Assembly (NCBI RefSeq): GCF_016918075.2
Contig: NZ_JAERPS020000003.1
Location: forward strand, 124,001-188,000
Direction: 5' to 3'
Source: Rheinheimera maricola
Lineage (GTDB): Bacteria; Pseudomonadota; Gammaproteobacteria; Enterobacterales; Alteromonadaceae
Length of the DNA stretch: 64,000 bases
Within the stretch, counting starts at the first letter, position 1, and every line of letters starts with the position of its first letter. The notes under the pieces were generated by a model. The model searched no databases, was not told where the DNA came from, and saw only the letters and a program-made list of their open reading frames with translations. Below, piece after piece: positions 40,500-50,444 of this stretch. The position numbers and the translations under genes were made by a program.

Positions 40500-42116
40500 A
40501 TGTCAGATCTTAAACAATGGCAACCGGAAGACGACAACTTCTGGCACAGCACGGGCAAAGCCATTGCCAATCGTAACCTGTGGATCTCTATCCCCAGCTT
40601 GCTGTGCGGTTTTGGTGTCTGGATGTTGTGGAGCATTGTCACCGTGCAAATGCTTAACGTTGGTTACCCGTTTAGCACCGCTGAGCTATTTACCCTTACC
40701 GCTATTGCCGGCTTAACCGGCGCCACGCTGCGGATACCGTCTAGCTTCTTTGTCCGACTTTGCGGCGGCCGTTATACACTGTTTTTAACCACCAGCTTGC
40801 TGCTGCTACCGGCGGTGGGCACTGGGTTAGCACTGCAGAGCATCGACACGCCGCTGTGGGTATTTCAGCTGATGGCGCTGCTGTCAGGTATTGGTGGCGG
40901 TAACTTTGCCTCATCAATGTCCAATATCAGTTTCTTCTTCCCGAAAAAGCAGCAGGGGTTGGCACTTGGCTTAAATGCTGGCCTGGGTAATTTTGGCGTG
41001 ACTACGGTGCAAATACTGGTGCCGATTTTTATGTCGTACGGTGTGTTTAGCCTGCTGGGCGGCGGTGAGCCAATGCTGCTGGCCAAAGCCAGCGGCACGG
41101 TAACCGGCACTATCCCGGCCGGCACTGAAACCTGGATCCAAAACGCCGGTTTTGCCTGGTTAATTACCTTAGTACCACTGGCCTTTTTACTCTGGTTTGG
41201 CACCAATAATATTCACACCGAAGAAGTGACGCCTAAGCTGCCCTCGGCCGTTAAGGCCTTCAGTATTATTCTGGCGATGTTGGGGATTGGTTTTATTACC
41301 TCTATTGCCGGTCTATGGCTGATATTGCCAGAGTCGGCCAATGGTTCAGGCTTTGGTATTCCGAAAGAAATCGTGCTGATTGCCATTTTGTTTGCCACGG
41401 TGTTTTTATTAAAGCTGCTGCCCGGTGCTATTCGTACCAGCCTGGACCGGCAATATAAGATTTTTAATAACAAACATACCTGGGTGATGAGCGTGCTGTA
41501 CGTGATGACCTTTGGCTCATTTATCGGTTTTGCCGCGGCGTTTCCGTTGTCTATTAAAGTAATATTTGGCTACAGCCACATTATGGTAGACGGCGTAATG
41601 ACCCACAGCACGCCCAACCCTAACGGCCCAAGCGCCCTAACCTACGCCTGGATAGCGCCTTTTGTCGGCGCACTTATCCGTCCTGTTGGCGGCTGGATTG
41701 CCGATAAACTCGGTGGCGCCTTTGTTACCCAACTGTGCTCTGTGGTGATGATCCTCTGTGCGCTGGGTGCGGCTTACTATATGCAGCTGGCGTATCAAAG
41801 TGCCACGCCAGAGCAATACTTTGTGCCATTTTTCCTGATATTCTTAGGCCTATTTGCCGCCAGCGGCATTGGTAATGGCTCAACCTTCCGCACCATCGCC
41901 GTGGTCTTCCCCAAAGAGCAGGCAGGCCCGGTACTGGGGTGGACATCAGCGGTGGCAGCCTATGGCGCTTTTTATATTCCACAGGTGCTGGGTGAGCAAA
42001 TAAAAGCCGCCACGCCAGAATATGCGATGGTCGGTTTTGCTATCTTTTATGGCCTGTGTTTGCTGGTGAATTGGTTCTTTTACCTGCGTAAAAACGGTGA
42101 GTTTTATAATCCGTAA
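40500..42116 (+). CDS. narK: Nitrate/nitrite transporter NarK
   Basis: Major-facilitator transporter that exchanges nitrate and nitrite across the inner membrane. It shows about twelve hydrophobic spans and the family nitrate signature region GLNAGLGNFGVTTVQILVP, with a second copy near GNGSTFRTIAVVFPKEQAG. Its 538 residues exceed the typical 460-490, through enlarged loops such as the segment after FSLLGGGEP. AGGAG lies seven bases before the start. A NarL palindrome precedes it. It stands between narL and narX, so supply, sensing and reduction of nitrate are coordinated. Confidence 0.93.
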   Translation: MSDLKQWQPEDDNFWHSTGKAIANRNLWISIPSLLCGFGVWMLWSIVTVQMLNVGYPFSTAELFTLTAIAGLTGATLRIPSSFFVRLCGGRYTLFLTTSLLLLPAVGTGLALQSIDTPLWVFQLMALLSGIGGGNFASSMSNISFFFPKKQQGLALGLNAGLGNFGVTTVQILVPIFMSYGVFSLLGGGEPMLLAKASGTVTGTIPAGTETWIQNAGFAWLITLVPLAFLLWFGTNNIHTEEVTPKLPSAVKAFSIILAMLGIGFITSIAGLWLILPESANGSGFGIPKEIVLIAILFATVFLLKLLPGAIRTSLDRQYKIFNNKHTWVMSVLYVMTFGSFIGFAAAFPLSIKVIFGYSHIMVDGVMTHSTPNPNGPSALTYAWIAPFVGALIRPVGGWIADKLGGAFVTQLCSVVMILCALGAAYYMQLAYQSATPEQYFVPFFLIFLGLFAASGIGNGSTFRTIAVVFPKEQAGPVLGWTSAVAAYGAFYIPQVLGEQIKAATPEYAMVGFAIFYGLCLLVNWFFYLRKNGEFYNP

Positions 42117-42142
42117 TAGAAACCCCCATTCCCGCAAACATA

Positions 42143-42164
42143 AGGGGCGTAAATATACGCCCCT
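42143..42164. repeat. GGGGCGTA...TACGCCCC palindrome
   Basis: AGGGGCGTAAATATACGCCCCT is a near-perfect 9-10 bp dyad between convergent narK and narX, followed by CTACAATATCGATGCAG, a tail also present beside other copies. It could serve as bidirectional terminator. Confidence 0.7.
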
Positions 42165-42214
42165 ACAATATCGATGCAGACACCTAACCCCGTTATAAAA
42201 CCCAAACAACCGTA

Positions 42215-42246
42215 GGGGCGCCCGTTTTAATACGAGCAGGCGCCCC
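42215..42246. repeat. GGGGCGCC...GGCGCCCC palindrome
   Basis: An 8-bp perfect stem with a 16-base loop, preceded by GTA. This is the second copy of the family in the narK-narX gap, oriented next to the narX stop. Confidence 0.65.
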
Positions 42247-42268
42247 ATCATTGCGGCTTAGATATTGC

Positions 42269-44053
42269 TCACGCCATCTGCTGCTGTAACAAATACTCCG
42301 GCGTAAAACTAAAATACACTCCGGTGCCGCCTTCTTTGCGTGCCTCAATCTGTATTTGCCCGCCTAAATGTTTGCTGCGCTCCTGCATAATGGCCAGGCC
42401 ATAATGATTAAGCTTTTCTGCCGCTTGCGGTATACCAATACCATTATCTTCCACCGCCAGACTGATGCCGTTTGTACTGTGTTGCAGGCTAATTTTCAGC
42501 TCGCTGCCCTGGCTGTGGTGCACTGCATTTTGGCTGGCTTCACGGATGATCTGCAGCAGGTGGATTTCCTCATGCGGTGCCAGTGGAACGTTGGTGAGCT
42601 GATAATCCAGTCGGATCTGTAACTCAGACTGTTCAGTAAGCTGCTTAACCGTGGTTTGCAGAGCGCTCAGCAAGCCCTCACCATCTACTTTTAACCGGAA
42701 GGTAGTTAACAGCTCACGCAGCTGCCGATATGCCGCGTCCAAGCCCTGCTTTAACTCGGCCGACACATCAGCAATAGTGGCTTTATCCTCTTTTTGCGTG
42801 GCTTTATTTAACCGGGTAACCTGAATTTTCAAATACGACAGTGCCTGTGCCAATGAATCATGCAATTCGCGGGCAATTACCGTGCGCTCTTGCATTAGCG
42901 CCAACCGGCGCACCTGCTGCTCTTCAGATTTTAAGCTTAGCGCCAGTGCCAGCTGATCGGCCACTGATGCCAGCAATTGTTGTTGCCAGCGTGTCAATTG
43001 CTGGCCTTCAGGAACCCGGGCGACCAGTACGCCATATTTTTTGCGGTCACGCTGTAACAGATAATTAAACTGATGCGTATTGCAACCTGCATTATCGCTC
43101 TGCGTCAAACAATCACCACAGTTTTGCTCGACACAAGGCTCAGCGCCAGTATCGCCGGGCACCAGTTGCATATAGGGTCTGTCGCCTTCCTGAGTGAACA
43201 GGCAAAGCTCCAGATCGTCCAGTTTAACCACCGGTTTAAGTTCGGCAATAATCTGATTAAAATCAGAATATTCAGGTACATGCTCACTGATGCGCTGCGC
43301 CGTGTTGTATAAAAAGCGTAAGGTGGTATTGGTATGTTTCAGCGTCTCGGTTTGCTGTTCTACCCGTTGCTCTAAATTGCCATACATATAACCGATAGAA
43401 TCATTCATTTTATTAAAGCTGTGCGCCAATGTGCCCAGCTCGTCATTGTTCTCGACGCTGAGACGATGGGTAAAATCGCCCATAGCTACGCGTTTTGCGC
43501 CCTGAGTTAGCGCTTCAAGCGGTTGCTGTACCATCACCTTTAACCAATAAATCACTATTGCCGACAGTAATACGGTCGCCAGCAGCGCCACCAGTTGCAA
43601 GGTGCGAAAACTGCGTACCTTTTGTTCTGCATCCTGCTGAATATGCGATACCAGTTGCTCCAGCAACTGGATTTGCCCTGCCAACGCCAGCTCAATCTGA
43701 GCTGGCTGCTGCGGCGACTGTGTTAGTTTCGGCTCAATTTGCTGCCAATACTGTCTGGCGGCATCAAACTGCGCCGCTATAGTGTCGTTATGCATAAAAC
43801 GGGTAAATACCGGATGCTGCCAGCTCTGGTTGAACTGCGCTTTGGCCAGCTGTAACTTTTGCTCGTCTTGCTGCTGCATTAACCACGCCATGCGATAAGT
43901 TTGCATCCGTAGCGAACCTGCCACATTCACCGCATGGGCATCGTTATCGGTTTTATCTGATAACCAGTAAGACGCCAGCATAGTGCCAATGGCCAACGTA
44001 ACAATACACGCCAGGGCGATATTAATCCTTGTAACAATAGAAAACTGTCGCAT
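42269..44053 (-). CDS. narX: Nitrate/nitrite sensor histidine kinase NarX
   Basis: Membrane sensor kinase of about 594 residues. One transmembrane span near residue 12-30, then a periplasmic domain with the P-box VNVAGSLRMQTYRMAW that binds nitrate, a second span near 150-170, HAMP, a central region with clustered cysteines (CVEQNCGDC and C in DNAGC) and a HisKA_3 kinase with the phospho-His in ARELHDSLAQALSYL. The ATPase N-box is EASQNAVHHSQGS; the G-box is VEDNGIGI. Cognate to NarL. It is transcribed away from narG, sharing a 334-base regulatory region. ATG 44053 has GGAG seven bases before. Confidence 0.93.
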   Translation of the reverse strand: MRQFSIVTRINIALACIVTLAIGTMLASYWLSDKTDNDAHAVNVAGSLRMQTYRMAWLMQQQDEQKLQLAKAQFNQSWQHPVFTRFMHNDTIAAQFDAARQYWQQIEPKLTQSPQQPAQIELALAGQIQLLEQLVSHIQQDAEQKVRSFRTLQLVALLATVLLSAIVIYWLKVMVQQPLEALTQGAKRVAMGDFTHRLSVENNDELGTLAHSFNKMNDSIGYMYGNLEQRVEQQTETLKHTNTTLRFLYNTAQRISEHVPEYSDFNQIIAELKPVVKLDDLELCLFTQEGDRPYMQLVPGDTGAEPCVEQNCGDCLTQSDNAGCNTHQFNYLLQRDRKKYGVLVARVPEGQQLTRWQQQLLASVADQLALALSLKSEEQQVRRLALMQERTVIARELHDSLAQALSYLKIQVTRLNKATQKEDKATIADVSAELKQGLDAAYRQLRELLTTFRLKVDGEGLLSALQTTVKQLTEQSELQIRLDYQLTNVPLAPHEEIHLLQIIREASQNAVHHSQGSELKISLQHSTNGISLAVEDNGIGIPQAAEKLNHYGLAIMQERSKHLGGQIQIEARKEGGTGVYFSFTPEYLLQQQMA

Positions 44054-44227
44054 AACCACTCCGCTTATTTACTGCTTAAGCATACCTGCTTATCTGATAT
44101 CCCGCCGCTTTGTTACAAAAACCGCCGGCACAATTGAGCTACCCCCTTTTTCCCGCCGGAGTAGCTGGCACTTGCCACTTCATACCACAAGAGGTAAACA
44201 CCCGCTTATTGTCGGCGATTACAGCGC

Positions 44228-44252
44228 TACCCACACTACCACCTTGTGGGTA
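44228..44252. promoter_or_regulatory. Inverted repeat TACCCACA/TGTGGGTA in the narX-narG region
   Basis: Two perfect 8-base arms are separated by nine bases. Each arm resembles the NarL heptamer with a mismatch at the last base, and a third heptamer-like TACCACC lies in the spacer. Located 40 bases upstream of the narG FNR box. Could be a NarL-phosphate site, less likely a terminator, since a T-rich stretch follows. Confidence 0.5.
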
Positions 44253-44291
44253 TTTTCGTTTTTTATCAGCTATTTAGCGCTCTGGTTAGCA

Positions 44292-44332
44292 TGATCTAAA
44301 TCAAGCATCATCACGCTGTTGTTTCTATAGTG
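44292..44332 (+). promoter_or_regulatory. narG promoter with FNR-type box
   Basis: ATGAT-CTAA-ATCAA (44292-44305) has nine of ten FNR bases; TATAGT at 44327-44332 is the likely -10. The distance places the box near -41, the class II activating position. Confidence 0.8.
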
Positions 44333-44387
44333 TGCATACCAGAAAAGCAATATGTCTGTTCATGCAGGACAAGACCAGGAGTAAACC

Positions 44388-47300
44388 ATGAGTCACCTAC
44401 TCGACAAACTGCGGTTTTTTAAAACCCGCAAAGCCCCGTTCGCCGATGGCCACGGTGTTACCACCAATGAAGACAGAACCTGGGAACAGGGTTACCGCCA
44501 GCGGTGGCAGCACGATAAAATTGTGCGCTCTACTCACGGTGTTAACTGTACCGGCTCGTGCAGCTGGAAGATTTATGTTAAAGATGGTCTGGTGACCTGG
44601 GAAACCCAGCAAACTGACTACCCGCGCACCCGGCCGGATTTACCCAACCACGAACCGCGCGGCTGCCCGCGTGGCGCCAGCTACTCCTGGTATATCTATA
44701 GCGCCAACCGCTTAAAATATCCTAAGGTACGCCAGCAATTAATGAAGCTGTGGCGCGAAGCCAAAGCCGTACATAAAGATCCGGTTAAAGCCTGGGAATC
44801 TATTGTCAGCAACCCGGAAAAAGCCAAAAGCTATAAAGAGCGCCGCGGTTTAGGCGGTTTTATCCGCGCCAGCTGGGATGAAGTTAACGAGCTGATTGCC
44901 GCTTCAAATGTGTACACAACTAAAACTTATGGCCCGGATCGGGTTACCGGCTTCTCGCCTATTCCGGCGATGTCGATGGTGTCTTACGCTGCCGGCGCGC
45001 GTTATTTATCACTGATTGGCGGTAACTGTTTAAGCTTCTACGACTGGTACTGCGACTTACCACCGGCTTCACCGCAGGTATGGGGTGAGCAAACCGACGT
45101 GCCCGAATCAGCCGACTGGTATAACTCGAATTACATTATTGTTTGGGGCTCCAATGTGCCGCAAACCCGCACGCCCGATGCGCACTTTTTAACCGAAGTA
45201 CGCTACAAAGGTACTAAAACCTGCGTTATTACCTCGGATTACTCGGAAGCGTCTAAATTTGGTGACACCTGGTTAGCACCGCGCCAGGGTACCGATGCGG
45301 CACTGGCAATGGCGTTTGGCCATGTCATTTTAAAAGAATTTCATGTTGATAACCCAAGTGCGTATTTTACCGACTATGTAAAACGCACCACCGATATGCC
45401 GATGCTGGTAATGCTGGAGCAAGGTGACAAACATCTAACCCAAGGCCGGTTTTTACGCGCTGCCGATTTAGTCGATAACCTGGGTGAAGACAATAACCCG
45501 GATTGGAAAACCATTGCGCTGAACAGTGATGGCCGCTTAACCAGTCCCAATGGTGCCATTGGTTATCGCTGGGGCCAGGCCGGCAAATGGAACCTGGAAC
45601 AAAAAGATAAAGACGGCGAGATTGACCTACAGCTATCGCTAAAAGACAACCGCGACGAGCTGGTTGAGGTGGCCTTTCCGTATTTTGGTGGTGCACCGCA
45701 CGAGTATCAATACTTCCAACATACCGCACATGACGACGTGCAAATTCGTAAAATTCCGGCCAAACGCGTGCAACTGGCCGATGGTAGCAGTGCTTTAGTA
45801 GCCACCGTGTTTGATTTAATGCTGGCGCACTATGGCGTAGATAACGGCTTAGGTGATGACAGCCGCGCCAAGTCCTTCCTGGATAACGTGCCTTATACCC
45901 CGGGTTGGCAACAACCCATTACCGGCGTAAACCCGGAAGATGTGATCCGTGTAGCCCGCGAGTTTGCCCGCAATGCTGACAAAACCCGCGGTCGCTCTAT
46001 GGTTATAGTGGGTGCAGCACTAAACCACTGGTATCACATGGATATGAACTACCGTGGCCTGATCAACATGCTGATGATGTGTGGCTGTATCGGCCAAAGT
46101 GGCGGCGGCTGGGCGCATTATGTCGGCCAGGAAAAACTGCGGCCACAAACCGGCTGGACACCACTGGCATTTGCGCTGGACTGGCAGAGACCGCCACGCC
46201 ATATGAACGGTACCTCATTCTTCTACAACCACTCCAGCCAGTGGCGCTATGAAAAGCTGGATATGACCGAAGTGGTATCTCCGCTGGCGAATAAAGAAAA
46301 GTGGAGTGGTAGTATCGTCGACTTCAACGCCCGCGCCGAACGTATGGGCTGGTTACCGTCAGCGCCACAGCTGGGCGTTAACCCGCTGGGGTTGGCTGCT
46401 AAAGCCAAAGCCGCCGGGGTAGAATTAAAAGACTATGTGCTGCAGCAGCTAAAAGATCGCAACATTAAGTTTGCCTGCGAGCAGCCCGACAGCCCGCAAA
46501 ACTTCCCGCGTAATATGTTTATCTGGCGCTCTAACCTGCTGGGCTCCAGCGGTAAAGGCCACGAATACATGCTGAAGCACTTTTTGGGCACCAAACATGG
46601 CTTGCTCGGTAAAGACTTAGGCGAATTCGGCGGTAAAAAGCCACAGGATATCGAATGGACGGACAAGGGTGCCGAAGGCAAGGTCGACTTATGGGTGACA
46701 CTGGATTTTAGGATGTCCACCACCTGTCTGTATTCCGATATCGTGCTGCCTACCGCCACCTGGTACGAAAAAGACGATATGAATACCTCGGACATGCATC
46801 CGTTTATTCACCCGTTAACCGCCGCTATCGACCCGGTATGGGAAGCGCGCAGCGACTGGGAAATCTTCAAAGGCATTGCCAAGGCGTTTTCTAAAGCCTC
46901 CGTTGGCCACTTAGGCGTTGAAACCGACGTGGTTACCACGCCTATGCACCACGACACCCCAGCAGAATTAGCCCAGCCTTATGGTGTTAAAGCCTGGTGG
47001 AAAGGCGAATGTGATGCGATACCGGGTATGACCATGCCGCACATTAATATAGTGGAGCGCGATTACCCTAACACCTATGCCCGCTTTACCTCAATTGGCC
47101 CACTGCTGGAAAAAATCGGCAACGGCGGCAAAGGCATTGGTTGGGACACCAAAGAGGAAGTCAGCTTCCTGAAAAAACTGAACCGGGTGCATACCGACGA
47201 AGGCATTAACAAAGGCATGGCGAAGATTGACAGCGCCATCGATGCCTGCGAGATGATTTTGTCCTTAGCACCAGAAACCAACGGCCATGTGGCAGTGAAA

Positions 47301-48104
47301 GCCTGGGAAGCACTGGGCAAAATTACCGGTCGCGATCATACCCATTTAGCGCTACCAAAGGCTGATGAGAAAATCCGCTTCAATGACATTGTTGCACAGC
47401 CGCGTAAGATCATCAGCTCGCCCACCTGGTCTGGGCTGGAAGATGAGCATGTGTCGTACAACGCTGGCTACACCAACGTACACGAGCTGATCCCCTGGCG
47501 CACCATTACCGGCCGCCAGCAGTTTTATCAGGATCACGAGTGGATGCGCGATTTTGGCGAGCAGCTGTGCAGCTACAAGCCACCGATTAACTTAAAAACT
47601 GTGCAGCCGGTGCTGAATAAAAAGCCAAACGGCAATAAAGAAGTGGTACTGAACTGGATCACGCCGCACCAGAAATGGGGTATCCACAGTACCTATTCTG
47701 ACAACCTGTTAATGCTGACGCTGTCGCGTGGCGGCCCTATCGTTTGGTTAAGTGAAACCGACGCAGCTGCAGCCGGCATTGAAGATAACGACTGGATTGA
47801 AATCTTTAACGTTAACGGCGCCATTGCCGCCCGTGCGGTGGTATCACAACGGGTACCGGAAGGCATGAGCATGATGTACCACGCTCAGGAGCGCATTGTA
47901 AACGTACCGGGCAGCGAACTTACCGGCACCCGCGGTGGTATTCATAACTCGGTCACCCGCGCCGTAATGAAGCCGACCCATATGATCGGTGGTTATGCCC
48001 AGCAGTCTTACGGCTTTAACTACTACGGTACGGTTGGCTGTAACCGCGATGAATTCGTCGTTGTGCGCAAAATGCAGAACGTTGACTGGTTAGATACTAA
48101 ATAA
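44388..48104 (+). CDS. narG: Respiratory nitrate reductase alpha subunit NarG
   Basis: Catalytic bis-MGD subunit, on the cytoplasmic face, reducing nitrate to nitrite with quinol-derived electrons. The FS0 [4Fe-4S] ligands are in STHGVNCTGSCSW (His and Cys pairing), and CPRGASYSWYIYSANRLKY follows. Mo-cofactor regions include YIIVWGSNVPQTRTPDAHF and CLYSDIVLPTATWYEKDDM. Length is 1238 residues, as expected. AGGAG precedes the start. First gene of narGHJI, with an FNR-type promoter upstream. Confidence 0.98.
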   Translation: MSHLLDKLRFFKTRKAPFADGHGVTTNEDRTWEQGYRQRWQHDKIVRSTHGVNCTGSCSWKIYVKDGLVTWETQQTDYPRTRPDLPNHEPRGCPRGASYSWYIYSANRLKYPKVRQQLMKLWREAKAVHKDPVKAWESIVSNPEKAKSYKERRGLGGFIRASWDEVNELIAASNVYTTKTYGPDRVTGFSPIPAMSMVSYAAGARYLSLIGGNCLSFYDWYCDLPPASPQVWGEQTDVPESADWYNSNYIIVWGSNVPQTRTPDAHFLTEVRYKGTKTCVITSDYSEASKFGDTWLAPRQGTDAALAMAFGHVILKEFHVDNPSAYFTDYVKRTTDMPMLVMLEQGDKHLTQGRFLRAADLVDNLGEDNNPDWKTIALNSDGRLTSPNGAIGYRWGQAGKWNLEQKDKDGEIDLQLSLKDNRDELVEVAFPYFGGAPHEYQYFQHTAHDDVQIRKIPAKRVQLADGSSALVATVFDLMLAHYGVDNGLGDDSRAKSFLDNVPYTPGWQQPITGVNPEDVIRVAREFARNADKTRGRSMVIVGAALNHWYHMDMNYRGLINMLMMCGCIGQSGGGWAHYVGQEKLRPQTGWTPLAFALDWQRPPRHMNGTSFFYNHSSQWRYEKLDMTEVVSPLANKEKWSGSIVDFNARAERMGWLPSAPQLGVNPLGLAAKAKAAGVELKDYVLQQLKDRNIKFACEQPDSPQNFPRNMFIWRSNLLGSSGKGHEYMLKHFLGTKHGLLGKDLGEFGGKKPQDIEWTDKGAEGKVDLWVTLDFRMSTTCLYSDIVLPTATWYEKDDMNTSDMHPFIHPLTAAIDPVWEARSDWEIFKGIAKAFSKASVGHLGVETDVVTTPMHHDTPAELAQPYGVKAWWKGECDAIPGMTMPHINIVERDYPNTYARFTSIGPLLEKIGNGGKGIGWDTKEEVSFLKKLNRVHTDEGINKGMAKIDSAIDACEMILSLAPETNGHVAVKAWEALGKITGRDHTHLALPKADEKIRFNDIVAQPRKIISSPTWSGLEDEHVSYNAGYTNVHELIPWRTITGRQQFYQDHEWMRDFGEQLCSYKPPINLKTVQPVLNKKPNGNKEVVLNWITPHQKWGIHSTYSDNLLMLTLSRGGPIVWLSETDAAAAGIEDNDWIEIFNVNGAIAARAVVSQRVPEGMSMMYHAQERIVNVPGSELTGTRGGIHNSVTRAVMKPTHMIGGYAQQSYGFNYYGTVGCNRDEFVVVRKMQNVDWLDTK

Positions 48105-48120
48105 GGTTGGAGTAAGTAAC

Positions 48121-49656
48121 ATGAAAGTCAGAGCTCAAATAGGCATGGTACTGAATTTAGACAAGTGCATCGGCTGCCACACTTGCTCCATCACGTGTAA
48201 AAATGTCTGGACCTCGCGTGAAGGTGTCGAGTACGCCTGGTTTAACAACGTTGAAACCAAGCCCGGTATTGGTTTTCCGAAAGAGTGGGAAAACCAGCAA
48301 AAATGGAACGGCGGCTGGGTTCGCAATAAAAGCGGCAAGCTGGAGCTGAAAATCGGCGGTAAACGTCGCATTCTGGCGAATATTTTCGCCAACCCGGACT
48401 TACCGGAAATTGACGACTACTACGAGCCGTTCGATTTTGACTACCAGCATTTACACAATGTTGGCGACACTAAGCACCAGCCGGTAGCACGGCCACGCTC
48501 GCTAATTAGCGGCCAGCGCATGGAAAAAATTGAATGGGGCCCAAACTGGGAAGAAATTCTTGGTACCGAGTTTGCCAAACGTAAAATCGACCAGAATTTC
48601 AATGAAGTGGTGCAAAAGGACATCTACGGTCAATTTGAAAAGACCTTTATGATGTATCTGCCACGTTTATGTGAGCACTGCTTAAACCCGGCCTGTGTGG
48701 CAGCCTGCCCCAGCGGCGCCATTTATAAGCGCGAAGAGGACGGCATAGTACTGATTGATCAGGACAAATGTCGTGGCTGGCGTATGTGTGTGTCGGCCTG
48801 TCCGTACAAAAAAATCTATTACAACTGGAAAACCGGTAAATCTGAAAAATGTACCTTCTGCTTCCCGCGCATTGAAGCCGGCCAGCCGACAGTCTGCTCA
48901 GAAACCTGTGTTGGCCGTATTCGCTACTTAGGCGTGTTGCTATACGACGCCGATAAAATTGAAGTCGCGGCCAATACGCCAAACGAGAAAGACTTATATC
49001 AGGCGCAGCTGGATATCTTCCTTGATCCGCACGATCCGGTAGTTATCGCCGCTGCCCGCGCTGAAGGCATTGGTGATAACTGGATTACTGCCGCCCAGCG
49101 CTCGCCGGTGTATATGATGGCAATGGACTGGAAAGTGGCGCTGCCACTGCACCCGGAGTATCGCACTCTGCCAATGGTGTGGTATGTGCCACCACTGTCA
49201 CCTATTCAAAGTGCGGTGCAGGCTGGCCATGTTGGTATGAATGGCGAAATTCCGGATCTGAAATCACTGCGCATACCGCTACGTTATCTGGCCAATATGC
49301 TAACCGCCGGTGATGAAGCGCCGGTAGTACGCGCGCTGGAGCGGATGATAGCCATGCGCGCCTTTAAACGCGCCCAGCAGGTAGACGGTGTAGAAGATGC
49401 CGAGGTGTTAAAACAAGTAGGGTTAACACCGGTACAGGTTGAAGAAATGTACCGCTATATGGCGCTGGCGAACTATGAAGACCGATTTGTTATTCCTACC
49501 AGCCACCGTGCCTATGCCGAAAATGCCTATGACTTAAAATCAAGCTGTGGTTTTAGTTTTGGCAACGGCTGTGGCGATGGCAATAACGGCGTAAACCTGT
49601 TTGGCACTAAAGCCAAGGGCGTGCGTCAGGTTATCCCGGTTGAGATTAAGGATTAA
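48121..49656 (+). CDS. narH: Respiratory nitrate reductase beta subunit NarH
   Basis: Iron-sulfur electron-transfer subunit. Four clusters: CIGCHTCSITCKNVW near the start, CEHCLNPACVAACPSGAI, CRGWRMCVSACPYKKI (Trp replaces one Cys, the [3Fe-4S] hallmark) and CTFCFPRIEAGQPTVCSETC. 511 residues. It lies 16 bases after narG and six before narJ. Confidence 0.98.
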   Translation: MKVRAQIGMVLNLDKCIGCHTCSITCKNVWTSREGVEYAWFNNVETKPGIGFPKEWENQQKWNGGWVRNKSGKLELKIGGKRRILANIFANPDLPEIDDYYEPFDFDYQHLHNVGDTKHQPVARPRSLISGQRMEKIEWGPNWEEILGTEFAKRKIDQNFNEVVQKDIYGQFEKTFMMYLPRLCEHCLNPACVAACPSGAIYKREEDGIVLIDQDKCRGWRMCVSACPYKKIYYNWKTGKSEKCTFCFPRIEAGQPTVCSETCVGRIRYLGVLLYDADKIEVAANTPNEKDLYQAQLDIFLDPHDPVVIAAARAEGIGDNWITAAQRSPVYMMAMDWKVALPLHPEYRTLPMVWYVPPLSPIQSAVQAGHVGMNGEIPDLKSLRIPLRYLANMLTAGDEAPVVRALERMIAMRAFKRAQQVDGVEDAEVLKQVGLTPVQVEEMYRYMALANYEDRFVIPTSHRAYAENAYDLKSSCGFSFGNGCGDGNNGVNLFGTKAKGVRQVIPVEIKD

Positions 49657-49661
49657 ATACT

Positions 49662-50432
49662 ATGTCAACAACAAGCATGCCGATACTACAACTATTGTCT
49701 TTACTGCTGGACTACCCGAAGCAGCCGTTAATTGATGCCCAAGCAGAATTGCTGGCGATAGTGGCTGATGCCGCTATCGCAGCCGAACTGAAGCAGCAGT
49801 TAAATGCGTTTATTACAGCGCGCTGCAGTGGTGAGCTAATGGATTGGCAATCTGAATACGATAGCCTGTTCGAGCGTGGTCGCTCACTGTCTTTGCTGAT
49901 ATTTGAGCATATTCATGGCGAGTCGCGCGACCGTGGCCAGGCCATGGTAAACCTGATGGCGCAATACCGCGAAGCCGGTTTAGACATCGGCGTAAAAGAG
50001 CTGCCCGACTACCTGCCGCTTTACCTGGAGTTTTTATCTACTCAAGGCGAGCAAAACGCGCAAATTGGCCTGGAAGAAATTGCACCGGTATTGGCAGTAA
50101 TACTATGCCGCCTTGAGCAGCGCGAGTCTGACTACGCCAGCATATTCGCCACCCTGGTGGCGCTGTCAGCGGCAGAAGTCGATTTAGCCGATATTAAAGC
50201 ACAAATTGCCAGCGAAAAACGCGACGATACGCCCAAGGCACTGGACAAAGTCTGGGAAGAGGAAATGGTCAGCTTTATCGGCAACGAGCAAACCAATTCG
50301 GCTTGCGGCACAGGTAACAAGCCTAGCGACGGCCAGCGCCGCGATCAGTTTATTCCGCTCAGTACTGAGTTATTAGGTAGCGAAGAAGCTGGGCAACAAC
50401 TTTATAAAGCAGCCGCGGCTAAGCGCGCTTAA
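49662..50432 (+). CDS. narJ: Nitrate reductase assembly chaperone NarJ
   Basis: Chaperone of the TorD/NarJ family needed to insert Mo cofactor into NarG. The protein of 256 residues is helical; RGRSLSLLIFEHIHGESRDR near residue 70 and ELPDYLPLYLEFLS around 112 are family signatures. The C-terminal acidic tail GNEQTNSACGTGNKPSDG is typical. Located between narH and narI. Confidence 0.95.
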   Translation: MSTTSMPILQLLSLLLDYPKQPLIDAQAELLAIVADAAIAAELKQQLNAFITARCSGELMDWQSEYDSLFERGRSLSLLIFEHIHGESRDRGQAMVNLMAQYREAGLDIGVKELPDYLPLYLEFLSTQGEQNAQIGLEEIAPVLAVILCRLEQRESDYASIFATLVALSAAEVDLADIKAQIASEKRDDTPKALDKVWEEEMVSFIGNEQTNSACGTGNKPSDGQRRDQFIPLSTELLGSEEAGQQLYKAAAAKRA

Positions 50433-50444
50433 AGGAGCATTAAC

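Noticed and set aside
44228-44270. TACCCACA/TGTGGGTA plus T-rich stretch as a terminator for narX or narG
   Set aside because: It lies between divergent genes upstream of both starts; a regulatory site is more sensible, and the T stretch is interrupted.
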